From Streptomyces olindensis (GTDB lineage Bacteria > Actinomycetota > Actinomycetes > Streptomycetales > Streptomycetaceae): a stretch of DNA of 64,000 nucleotides. Under the pieces are notes generated by a model. The model worked only from the letters and a program-made list of their open reading frames with translations, searched no databases and had not been told where the DNA came from. The position numbers were made by a program, and so were the translations under genes. The stretch is from positions 69,126 through 133,125 of the forward strand of contig JJOH01000010.1 in assembly GCA_000696115.1 (NCBI GenBank), written 5' to 3'. This document shows, piece by piece, positions 14,960 through 22,794 of this stretch; within the stretch, counting starts at the first letter, position 1, and each line of letters starts with the position of its first letter.

Positions 14960-17415
14960 CTGCGGCCTCCCGGGGCCTGGGTGGGCGTACGGCCACGGAG
15001 CGGGGCCGCGTAGCACCGCTCCAGCCGGCTGACGAAGGTGTCGACGAAGGACGGCGGCGCATCGGTCCAGGAGCGCCAGTCACGCGTCGCCTCCGCAAGG
15101 TACGACATGCGCCGCACGTGCTTCCAAGTCCCGTCCCCCGTAGGGGCATCGGGGTCCGCGGTGAGGTCGACGGGGAGATGGGCGCGCAGCGCCTCCAGGT
15201 AGTCGGCGTAGACCCCGCTGCCGAAGTTCACCCGGGCGACCCCGTGCGCCGGCAGGGAGGCGAGGTCGACCCGTGAGATCGAGCTGCCGCCGTGCACGAC
15301 CAGGGCGCGGCCGGTGCCTTCCAGGACGCCGGTGAGGGTCTGGACGAGTCCGTGGTCGATCGCCGCGTACCGGTGCTCGCGCGCCGGTTCGGTGGCGAAG
15401 ACCTCGTCCCACAGGTCGGTCTTGCGCCGGACCTTGGCCAGCCGGCGCTCCAGCCACTCCCTCTCCAGGGCGTCGAGCAGCGGCCGCTGGAACACCGGGA
15501 CGCGGGTCCGGGCCTCGCGGAACACCGCGTCGAGCCGTGGCCCGGCGTCCGGCCCGTCCCCTGCCGTCGTGGCCCGGCGGGCCAGCGCGGCCACCAGCCG
15601 GTGCTCGGCCGAGTAGCCGGGCAGTCCGGAGTCGGTGAGGTCCTTCTCGACGCGCGCGCAGGCCTCGGCGAAGGCGTGCAGGTCGTCGCCGGTGGCGCGG
15701 TCGTCCAGCAGGCCGACTTCGGCCAGCGAGCGGCGGGTGGCGGCGAAGCCGTAGTCGAAGCTGTGGAACTGGCCCACGTGGGCGCCCACCAGGTCGAGGT
15801 CCGTGTCCTCGACGAACCGGGTGAAGTCGCTCGGGGTCGTCTTGTTCCACTTGCGCAGCCCGGCCCCGTCGATGGAGCCGATCTCGCCCTCGACGAGGAC
15901 GCCGTAGCGCCGGGCCAGTTCGGTGGCGGCGTTGGTGAAGAGGACGTTCTGGTGGAGCGTGCGGCCGGACCCGTCGACCATGACCGAGTCGAAACCGGCC
16001 TCGCAGGCGGCCTGGATCACCTCGTGGTCGTCCGCGTGGTCCAGGTGCAGCCGCAGCCGGGAGCCGAGCGCGGTGTTGAGCCGGTCGACGTCCTGCCGGA
16101 GCGTGGCGAACACCCCGGCGACGGCGGCGGCCGGACCCCGGCCGACGCTGTCCGCGACGAACAGCAGGGCCTCCTGCGGCGAGATCTCGCAGTACACCTC
16201 CCGCCGCGTGCGCGCGGAGAGCAGGGCGTACGGCAGCAGCATGGAGGGGTGCTTCACGTTGAAGTTCGGCACGGTCCCGGTCCAACGGGCGGGGGCCGCC
16301 GCCGCTTCCCGGGCCGGTGGTGTGCCGGGGCGACGATTGCGCAGTTCCCAGTGGAACTCGTGCCGCACGCGCTGCACTTCGGCGAGGAAGTCGGGCAGGT
16401 CCGTGTCGCCGGGCGACAGGGTGCGCACCAGCGGGCCGAGGGCGCGCGGGTCCAAGGCGCGGGGGTCCTCGACCATGAAGACCACGCCGAGCAGGGGGTC
16501 GTCGCGGCGCAGCGCCTCGGTGCGGCGAGCCGCCCAGGACATCGCGGCCAGGCCGCTGACCGGGAGTTCCTCACAGACGAACGCCACCGACTGGGCGGCG
16601 AGCGTGTCGAGCACGCGCTCGCAGGACAGCCGCTCGTCGGCGATGACCGTCCGCAGGTCGAGCCGTTCCAGGAGCGGCCGGGCCCACTCGGTGTGCCAGA
16701 CCTCCGCGCCGATCACGGCGTGCGGCACATCGGCCCGGCGCGGCCGGACGACGGTGTTCAGCACGCCGGGCGGCAGCGGTGGCCGGGACCCCCGACGGGC
16801 CGTCGGGCCCACGGGCGAACCCGGGGCGTCCGCGCGGCTCCCGGGAGTCACCGTGCCCACCGGAGCCAGGACGACGGCGGAGCCCACGGCGCCGACCACG
16901 GCGCCGCTGCCCGCCCGGTCCTCCGAACCCGCGATACCGACCGCAGCGCCGCTGCTCGCCAGGGCCTCCGTACCCGCAGTACCGGCCATGCCGACCGCGA
17001 CACCGGCGCCCACACGGGCCACCGAACCCACCGCACCAGTCGCGGCAGCACTGCTCACCAGAGCCTCCGTACCCGCAGTACCGGCCATGCCGACCGCGAC
17101 ACCGGCGCCCACACGGGCCACCGAACCCACCGCACCAGTCGCGGCAGCGCCGCTCGCCAGGGCCTCCGCATCCGCCGTGCCGAGCGCGGCGGCGCTCGCC
17201 CGAGTCGCCGTACCCGCCACACCGACCGCAGCCGGAGCACCTCCCCGGGCCGCCGTACCCGCCGCACCCGCCACGGCGGGAGCACCGGCCCGGGCGGCCG
17301 TACCCGCCACACCCGCCACAGCCGGAGCACCCGCCCGGGCGGCCGTCCCCGCGGAACCCATCGCGTCCGGGGCCACCGCCGGGCCCGACGTGTTCGCCGG
17401 AGTCGCCGTGCTCAT
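14956..17415 (-). CDS. Class II (fructose-bisphosphate-type) aldolase-like protein with repetitive N-terminal extension
   Basis: 819 residues in three parts. Residues 1 to about 215 are Ala/Gly/Val-rich with 33-residue repeats. Residues of about 215-385 form an unrecognised domain (PHAVIGAEVWHTEWARPLLE). The C-terminal part is a class II aldolase barrel: NVKHPSMLLPYALLSARTR, the zinc-ligand motif LRLHLDHADDHEV followed by GFDSVMVDGSGRT, LVEGEIGSIDG, and the phosphate-binding VHGGSSISR with ARVNFGSGVYAD. Class II aldolases form C-C bonds with an aldehyde acceptor; phosphonoacetaldehyde is a candidate substrate here (inference). It overlaps the SHMT gene by 4 bp, so the two probably act together. 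Confidence 0.8.
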   Translation of the reverse strand: MSTATPANTSGPAVAPDAMGSAGTAARAGAPAVAGVAGTAARAGAPAVAGAAGTAARGGAPAAVGVAGTATRASAAALGTADAEALASGAAATGAVGSVARVGAGVAVGMAGTAGTEALVSSAAATGAVGSVARVGAGVAVGMAGTAGTEALASSGAAVGIAGSEDRAGSGAVVGAVGSAVVLAPVGTVTPGSRADAPGSPVGPTARRGSRPPLPPGVLNTVVRPRRADVPHAVIGAEVWHTEWARPLLERLDLRTVIADERLSCERVLDTLAAQSVAFVCEELPVSGLAAMSWAARRTEALRRDDPLLGVVFMVEDPRALDPRALGPLVRTLSPGDTDLPDFLAEVQRVRHEFHWELRNRRPGTPPAREAAAAPARWTGTVPNFNVKHPSMLLPYALLSARTRREVYCEISPQEALLFVADSVGRGPAAAVAGVFATLRQDVDRLNTALGSRLRLHLDHADDHEVIQAACEAGFDSVMVDGSGRTLHQNVLFTNAATELARRYGVLVEGEIGSIDGAGLRKWNKTTPSDFTRFVEDTDLDLVGAHVGQFHSFDYGFAATRRSLAEVGLLDDRATGDDLHAFAEACARVEKDLTDSGLPGYSAEHRLVAALARRATTAGDGPDAGPRLDAVFREARTRVPVFQRPLLDALEREWLERRLAKVRRKTDLWDEVFATEPAREHRYAAIDHGLVQTLTGVLEGTGRALVVHGGSSISRVDLASLPAHGVARVNFGSGVYADYLEALRAHLPVDLTADPDAPTGDGTWKHVRRMSYLAEATRDWRSWTDAPPSFVDTFVSRLERCYAAPLRGRTPTQAPGGRS
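16964..17260. repeat. 99-bp tandem repeats encoding the aldolase extension
   Basis: A 99-bp unit beginning GCCTCCGTACCCGCAGTACC (plus strand) at 16964 is repeated almost exactly at 17063 and more loosely from 17162. Each encodes 33 residues on the minus strand (AATGAVGSVARVGAGVAVGM type). Shorter GAPAVAG/TAARAGAP repeats continue up to about 17350. Because the period is a multiple of three, copy number can change without a frameshift. Confidence 0.85.
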
Positions 17416-18857
17416 CGGAACACCTCCCCCAACAGGCGGGCCGCGGCCGGTGAGTCGACGTAGGCGTCGAAGGAGTAGGCCAGCCGGTCCAGGGTGTGGT
17501 GCCGGAGCAGGTCGGCGACCTCGGCGCGGACCGCCGTGGGCTCGGCGCGGCGCAGCACGACCTTGGCCACCAGCCGGGCCACCTCGCGCATCTCCGCCTC
17601 GCGCAGCCCCCGCCTGGTCATCGCCTGGACGCCGAGCCTGAGGCCGTGCAGCCCGTTGGCGCCCGGTACCTCGATGTTGGTGGTGCGGATGCCGGCGTGC
17701 GCCAGGTCGCCCAGGGACAACCGCAGCGCGTCGGCGGCCGACCCGGTGATGATGTGCACCTGGTGGGTCTCGGTGAATCCGAACGACTCCCCGGAGACCC
17801 GCACCCCTTCCTCGTGCAGGGCGTGCGCGAGCGCCTGGGAGTTGGCGAGTATCTGACGCGCGTAGTCATGGCCATAAAGGGCGATCTCGGACAGGGCCAC
17901 GTACATGGGCGCGATCAGCTCGGCGTGCGAGTTGCTCTGCATCTGCGGGCAGACCCAGTCCGACACCGCCCTGAGCTTGGGGTGGTCGGCGTCCCGGAAG
18001 GCGATGTACGCCTTCTGCGGTCCGGCGATGGTCTTGTGGGTGTTGCCGTGCACGGCGTCCGCGCCGAGCAGCGTCGGCTGCGGCAGCGCCCCGCCCGCGA
18101 TCAGGGCACCGTCGTGGCTGGCGTCGTACGCGAGGAAGACGCCCTCGGGCAGCGCGGCCCTGATCTGGGCGAGCGGCTGCCAGCGCAGTTTGAACGACTG
18201 GTCGAGGATGACGAGTTTGATCTCCGGGTGCTCGGCGCACAGCGTGGCCAGCCGGTCCACGTCGATGAGCAGGGTCCGGTCGACCATCGGCAGGTGGTAG
18301 GTGTTGACGCCGGCCGCGGCGGCCAGCGACTCCAGCGCGAAGTGGCCGCCGTCCTTGTGCGCGAAGTGCACGAAGCCGTCGCCGCGCCCGCAGGTGCCCA
18401 GCAGTACGGCCTGCTCGGCGACCGAGCCGCCGTTGGGCCGCCAGTCGAAGGTGGCCGCCTCGAAGAGCTGTCGGCCGATCCCGGTCAGCTTCCCCACCAG
18501 GGAGGAGTTCGCGCCGGAGTCCGGGAAGGCCCACTCGCCCGCCTCGGTCGGGTACGGCGGGGCGAACTCGTAGAAGCCGCCCTGCAGTCCACTGCCGAGC
18601 ATCCGTACCAGCTTGCTCGGGTAGTTCTCGCTGGCCGTGAGGCTCAGGTGCTGTTCCCGGTAGGTGTTGTCGAGCACGAAGTCCGAGGCGAGCCGCTCCA
18701 GCAGGTGCGCCACCCGGTCGTCCGACCACGCCTGGCCGAACACACCGTCGATGTCATTTCCCGAAGCCTCGTCGATGATTCCCTCGGCCGCCTCGACCGC
18801 CGCCTGTGCTTCGTCGTCGACAAAGCCGATACCACTGTCTTGTTCTGCGGCACGCAT
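17412..18857 (-). CDS. SHMT-like PLP enzyme (possible transaldolase)
   Basis: 481 residues, close to glycine hydroxymethyltransferase in layout: SLTASENYPSKLV (substrate loop, residues of about 72-85), PNGGSVAEQAVLLG, YDASHDGALIAGGAL (near 244-258) and the PLP lysine in GNTHKTIAGPQKAY (Lys275). The 45-residue N-terminal leader and many substitutions set it apart from housekeeping GlyA. Relatives such as L-threonine transaldolases (obafluorin ObiH type, fluorothreonine transaldolase) join a glycine-derived carbanion to an aldehyde to make beta-hydroxy amino acids. With phosphonoacetaldehyde this would give a phosphonate threonine analogue (inference). It starts the leftward operon and overlaps the aldolase gene by 4 bp. 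Confidence 0.82.
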   Translation of the reverse strand: MRAAEQDSGIGFVDDEAQAAVEAAEGIIDEASGNDIDGVFGQAWSDDRVAHLLERLASDFVLDNTYREQHLSLTASENYPSKLVRMLGSGLQGGFYEFAPPYPTEAGEWAFPDSGANSSLVGKLTGIGRQLFEAATFDWRPNGGSVAEQAVLLGTCGRGDGFVHFAHKDGGHFALESLAAAAGVNTYHLPMVDRTLLIDVDRLATLCAEHPEIKLVILDQSFKLRWQPLAQIRAALPEGVFLAYDASHDGALIAGGALPQPTLLGADAVHGNTHKTIAGPQKAYIAFRDADHPKLRAVSDWVCPQMQSNSHAELIAPMYVALSEIALYGHDYARQILANSQALAHALHEEGVRVSGESFGFTETHQVHIITGSAADALRLSLGDLAHAGIRTTNIEVPGANGLHGLRLGVQAMTRRGLREAEMREVARLVAKVVLRRAEPTAVRAEVADLLRHHTLDRLAYSFDAYVDSPAAARLLGEVFR

Positions 18858-19742
18858 GAATCATCCCCGTTGCATGTCGAAAAGAACCGAAAAAGAAAAA
18901 GAAGAGTCGCCGGAAAGGGGCGAAGGGGAAGACACCCGCGCACGGCGCTGTGTGGGGTGGTGGTGCATCGAAACAAAACCGGACCCGGCTGTCGATGCTC
19001 TGCGGCGATCCGCCTCCGCCCCGGGAATCCCGGGGCCCCCTTCCGAAGGCATCCGCACGTCAATGGCGGCGACTGTACACGGCCGGGAATATCTCCGGCC
19101 TACCGCAATCCAGCCACTCTGCGCCCCGTCTCGACCCGCCCTGCAGAAAGTGCGCAGTTCGGTCAGATCGGCCAGGATGCCCGCCCAGAGTGCCCGAATT
19201 ACGCCCGCAGATCCCGTAATCCCAGGCACACGGAGCAGTCCGTGAGGCAGCCGATACCCCGTCCCGGCAATGACTCGAATCCGCCCACCCGACAAACCGG
19301 TTTCCAGCCTTGGCCATACCTTCACGCGCCCCGCGATGACCGGAAACATGCAGGTCGGAGCGGCCCTCATGGACGGGCCGGAAGGACGCTCTTGGACAGT
19401 GCGGGCGCCCGTACGGCGGCCTGCACCTCCTCGGACGCCGCCGAAGAAGGGCGGCCGGCCCGGCGACCGCCCCGCCCCTGGAATCCCCGGTACCGCGCAA
19501 CCGCACTTCAAACATCGAGATTCAGTCATTACATGCACAGAATCGGCCGATTAAGCACCCGACCATAAGCCCGCCGAACGCACGATATGCCCGAATCGGC
19601 CCCTCAGAATTCCGCTGTCCGTATTCCGGAATGTCATTGCGGATTCCTCTGGTCGTCATGCACCATCCACACCGCCGGGGGGCACGGAGACGCTCCTCGC
19701 CGGGCGTGATCACGTCCGTGCTTCGCAAAAGAAAGGTCATGC
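18858..19742. promoter_or_regulatory. 885-bp divergent intergenic region of the phosphonate cluster
   Basis: No supportable gene; open frames here lack protein character. The region is less GC-rich than its surroundings, with an A-rich tract at about 18880-18908 next to the SHMT start and a mixed-composition stretch from about 19520 to 19660. Small inverted repeats occur, such as GGCCGG-n8-CCGGCC (19081-19100) and ATTCCGGAAT (about 19623-19632). It must hold the promoters of both operons. A good ribosome-binding site (AGAAAGG) precedes the GTG at 19743. No regulator gene lies in the cluster. Confidence 0.55.
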
Positions 19743-20267
19743 GTGCTGCCTGAACCTTCGTTGACAGCAGGATCCGGGGCCAGCGTCGCGGAAACCTTGT
19801 TCAACGCCTTATTCACCCGGGGCCATTCGCACTTCACCGGCGTACCGTGTTCCCTGCTCAAGGGATTCTTCCGGTTGCTGGAGGACCCCGGATGTCCGGC
19901 CTCCTACATCCCGGCGCCACGCGAGGACAGCGCCCTCGGGGTGGCCTCCGGTCTCGCCGTGGCGGGGGCCAGGCCCGTCGTCCTCATGCAGAACTCGGGC
20001 CTCGGCTACTCGCTCAACGTCCTCACCTCGTTCAACCTCATCTACGACGTCCACCTGCCGATCGTGGTGAGCTGGCGCGGCCACGACGGCAACGACGCCG
20101 TCGAGCACGACGTCATCGGACGGGAACTCACCCGGCTGCTCGACGTGTTCGGGATTCCCTGGACCGTGCTGGACAACGAGCACCCCGAGGACTCCGCGGA
20201 GGCGTTCCTCAAACAGTACGACTCCGGCCGGAGCACCGCCGTGCTGATCGTCCGGGAAGGGATCTGA
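19743..20267 (+). CDS. Phosphonopyruvate decarboxylase, alpha (N-terminal, PYR) subunit
   Basis: 174 residues from a GTG. It corresponds to the N-terminal half of ThDP-dependent phosphonopyruvate decarboxylase: FTGVPCSLLKGFFRLLEDPG, the PYR-domain glutamate in APREDSALGVASGLAVAG, and VVLMQNSGLGYSLNVLTSFN. Together with the beta subunit it should convert phosphonopyruvate to phosphonoacetaldehyde, the step that pulls the unfavourable PEP mutase reaction forward. Split alpha/beta forms are known from other phosphonate clusters (rhizocticin RhiE/RhiF). Codon 23 (19809-19811) is TTA, the rare leucine codon read by bldA tRNA in Streptomyces. It is the first gene of the twelve-gene operon. Confidence 0.9.
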   Translation: MLPEPSLTAGSGASVAETLFNALFTRGHSHFTGVPCSLLKGFFRLLEDPGCPASYIPAPREDSALGVASGLAVAGARPVVLMQNSGLGYSLNVLTSFNLIYDVHLPIVVSWRGHDGNDAVEHDVIGRELTRLLDVFGIPWTVLDNEHPEDSAEAFLKQYDSGRSTAVLIVREGI

Positions 20268-20270
20268 GCG

Positions 20271-20843
20271 TTGCTGGACATCCGTGACGCCCTGGGCGCA
20301 CTGCTGGAACGCGAGTCCACCGCCCTGACGGTGACCACCTGCGGCTACATCACACGCGACGTGTACAACATCCGCGATCGCGCCAACCACTTCTACCTCG
20401 TCGGCTCCATGGGCATGGCCGCGCCGATCGGGCTCGGCATCGCCCTGGCCCACCCGGACCGCCGGGTGCTGGTGCTGGACGGCGACGGCTCGTTCGCCAT
20501 GAACCCGGGCTGTCTGCCGATGGTCGCCGAGCACCGGCCGAACCTCGTCCACGTCGTCCTCGACAACGGCGCCCACGAGAGCACCGGCGGCCAGCGCACC
20601 GTCGCCCTCGGCGACCCGGCGGCCATGGCCCTCGCGGCCGGTTACGCCGCCGCCCACACCGTGGACGACCTCGACCAACTGGCCGCCCTGGACCTGACCG
20701 GCACACCCACGCTGGTGCGGATCCGCTGCAAACCGCGCAGCCACCCCGCCGGAAAGCGCGTGGAACAGACGCCGCAGCAGCTGGTGGAGCGCTTCCGCGC
20801 CCAACTGGCCGACCCGGCGGCGCATCTGGAAGGAGCCGTGTGA
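20271..20843 (+). CDS. Phosphonopyruvate decarboxylase, beta (C-terminal, ThDP-binding) subunit
   Basis: 190 residues from a TTG with a strong upstream GGAAGGG, 3 bp after the alpha stop. It has GSMGMAAPIGLGIALAHPDR and the ThDP/Mg motif beginning GDGSFAMNPG and closing at NLVHVVLDN, about 30 residues later. This matches the C-terminal half of phosphonopyruvate decarboxylase. With the alpha subunit it forms the complete active site at the interface. It overlaps the next gene by 4 bp. Confidence 0.9.
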   Translation: MLDIRDALGALLERESTALTVTTCGYITRDVYNIRDRANHFYLVGSMGMAAPIGLGIALAHPDRRVLVLDGDGSFAMNPGCLPMVAEHRPNLVHVVLDNGAHESTGGQRTVALGDPAAMALAAGYAAAHTVDDLDQLAALDLTGTPTLVRIRCKPRSHPAGKRVEQTPQQLVERFRAQLADPAAHLEGAV

Positions 20844-21865
20844 AACCCACCCTGCTCGACTGCACCCTGCGCGACGGCGGGAACCAGAACGACTGGCAGT
20901 TCACCGCCACCGACGTCGACACCATCGTGAGCACCCTGGACGCCGCCCGCGTCGACGTCATCGAGGTCGGCTACCGCGGCGGTTCCGGGAGCAAGGCCAG
21001 CGCCACGGCGGGGCCCTCGGCGCACTGCACGCCCGAGTACCTCGCGGCGCTGCCGGCCGTCTCGCACGCCGAGCTGGCCGTGATGGTCGTCCCCACCGTG
21101 TGCCCGGTGAGTGCCATGGACGACCTGCCCGACAGCCCGGTGTCCATGGTGCGCGTCGCCGCCTACCCGTGGAACATCGACGGGGTCCCGGAGTACGTCC
21201 GTGCCGTGCGGGCCCTCGGCCTCAAGGTCGGCGTCAACCTGATGGCCGTCAGCTACACCACCCTCGAGCAGCTGGCCGAGGTCGCCGCCGTCGTCGCCGC
21301 GGAGGCGCCGGACGTCTTCTACATCGCCGACTCCTTCGGCGCGCTCACCCCGGACGACGTCCGCCGGCGGATCGAGCTGCTGGCCGAGCGGCTGCCGACC
21401 CCGCTCGGCATCCACGCCCACAACAACCTGGGCCTCGCCGCGGCCAACGCCGTGGCCGGCCTGGACGCGGGCGTGAGCTGGCTGGACGCCTCGCTGTGCG
21501 CCATGGCCCGGGGCGCCGGGAACCTCGCCACCGAGCAGGCCGCGGCCTTCCTCACCGCGTGGCCCAAGTACGACACCCACGCCGATCTGCCCCTGGTCTG
21601 CGAGGCCGCCGAGTACGTGGCCGAGCAGGTGCTGCCGCGCCCCATGACGGTGCGGCGGGCGGAGATCGCGGCCGGGATCAACGACCACCACTTCTACTTC
21701 CAGGACCGCATCGAGAAGATCAGCGCCCGCCACGGGCTCGACCCGTGGGAGGTCGGGCGCCGGATCGGCGCGGCCCGGCCGCGCAAGGTCCTCGACGAGA
21801 CGGTCGAGGACGTGTGCCGGGAACTCGCCGGACAGACCGAACACACCAACGGAGGGGACGCATGA
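20840..21865 (+). CDS. HMGL-type aldolase/condensing enzyme (4-hydroxy-2-oxovalerate aldolase-like)
   Basis: 341 residues from a GTG. The DRE-TIM barrel signature is at the N-terminus (LLDCTLRDGGNQNDWQF, residues 5-21), followed by VDVIEVGYRGGSG, a metal-binding GIHAHNNLGLAAANAV stretch (near 193-208) and the glycine-rich CAMARGAGNLATE. Family members form or cleave C-C bonds next to a keto acid. In rhizocticin biosynthesis a related enzyme (RhiG) condenses phosphonoacetaldehyde with oxaloacetate, so a similar chain extension is the best guess here. The substrate is not shown by the sequence. Confidence 0.85.
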   Translation: MKPTLLDCTLRDGGNQNDWQFTATDVDTIVSTLDAARVDVIEVGYRGGSGSKASATAGPSAHCTPEYLAALPAVSHAELAVMVVPTVCPVSAMDDLPDSPVSMVRVAAYPWNIDGVPEYVRAVRALGLKVGVNLMAVSYTTLEQLAEVAAVVAAEAPDVFYIADSFGALTPDDVRRRIELLAERLPTPLGIHAHNNLGLAAANAVAGLDAGVSWLDASLCAMARGAGNLATEQAAAFLTAWPKYDTHADLPLVCEAAEYVAEQVLPRPMTVRRAEIAAGINDHHFYFQDRIEKISARHGLDPWEVGRRIGAARPRKVLDETVEDVCRELAGQTEHTNGGDA

Positions 21866-22794
21866 CCGGGAGACGACCGCAGCAGGAACGGAACGAGGCA
21901 CCGGCCGGGGCCGCACAGCGGCTGCGCGCGGCGCTCGCCGCCCCGCGACTGACACGTGCCATGGGCTCGCACAGCCCGCTCAGCGCGCGGCTCGCCGAGG
22001 AGGCCGGCTTCGACGTCGTCTGGTCCAGCGGCCTGGAGATCTCCGCCGCGGCCGGCGTCCCCGACGCCAACATCCTCGCCATGGGCGAGTGCCTGGAGGC
22101 GGCGGCCGACCTCGCCTCCGCTGTGGACATCCCCGTCCTCGCGGACTGCGACTCCGGGTTCGGCAACGTCAACAACGTCATCCACATGGTGCGCTCCTAC
22201 GAGGCGCGCGGTGTGGCCGGCGTGTGCATCGAGGACAAGCAGTTCCCGAAGCTCAACAGCTTCATCGAGGGCAACCAGGACCTCGCCCCGCTGCACGACT
22301 TCGCGGGCAAGATCCGGGCCGCGACCGAGACCCGCACCGACATGCTCGTGGTGGCCCGCCTGGAGGCGCTGATCTCCGGGCAGGGCATGACCGAGGCACT
22401 TCGCCGGGCCGACGTCTACGAACGGGCCGGGGCGGACGCCCTGCTCATCCACTCCAAGCGCAAGGACCCCGAGGAGGTCTTCGCCTTCCGCGAGGCCTAC
22501 CGCGGCGACCTCCCGGTGATCGTCGTGCCGACCACCTACAACCAGGTCACCGTCGAGGAGCTGGAACAGCGCGGCTTCGCCATGGCGATCTACGCCAACC
22601 AGGCGCTGCGCAGCTCGATCCGGGCCATGCGGGAGACGCTCACCCGGATCATGCGGGACGGCACCACGCTGAACGTGGAGCCGGAACTCGCGCCGCTCAA
22701 GGAGATCTTCGACCTGCAGCGCATGCCCCAGATGCTGGAACAGCAGGACCGCTACGAGTCCCTGGGACGCGAACTCGCGGAGGCCGCACAGTGA
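21862..22794 (+). CDS. pepM: Phosphoenolpyruvate phosphomutase
   Basis: 310 residues in the isocitrate lyase/PEP mutase superfamily. The diagnostic EDKxxxxxNS signature is complete: EDKQFPKLNS at residues 124-133. Other family stretches are GLEISAAAGVPDANILAMGE, VLADCDSGFGNVNNV (metal-binding aspartates) and RADVYERAGADALLIHSK. It converts PEP to phosphonopyruvate, making the C-P bond that starts nearly all known phosphonate pathways. It overlaps both neighbours by 4 bp. This gene defines the cluster. Confidence 0.95.
   Translation: MTGRRPQQERNEAPAGAAQRLRAALAAPRLTRAMGSHSPLSARLAEEAGFDVVWSSGLEISAAAGVPDANILAMGECLEAAADLASAVDIPVLADCDSGFGNVNNVIHMVRSYEARGVAGVCIEDKQFPKLNSFIEGNQDLAPLHDFAGKIRAATETRTDMLVVARLEALISGQGMTEALRRADVYERAGADALLIHSKRKDPEEVFAFREAYRGDLPVIVVPTTYNQVTVEELEQRGFAMAIYANQALRSSIRAMRETLTRIMRDGTTLNVEPELAPLKEIFDLQRMPQMLEQQDRYESLGRELAEAAQ

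Noticed and set aside
17412..18857. Housekeeping glyA
   Set aside because: It has divergent loops, a leader and a coupled aldolase in a phosphonate cluster; a separate housekeeping copy is expected elsewhere.
18861..19538. A 225-codon minus-strand frame in the divergent promoter region
   Set aside because: No domain-like sequence, no good start context, and it lies in the promoter region of the cluster.
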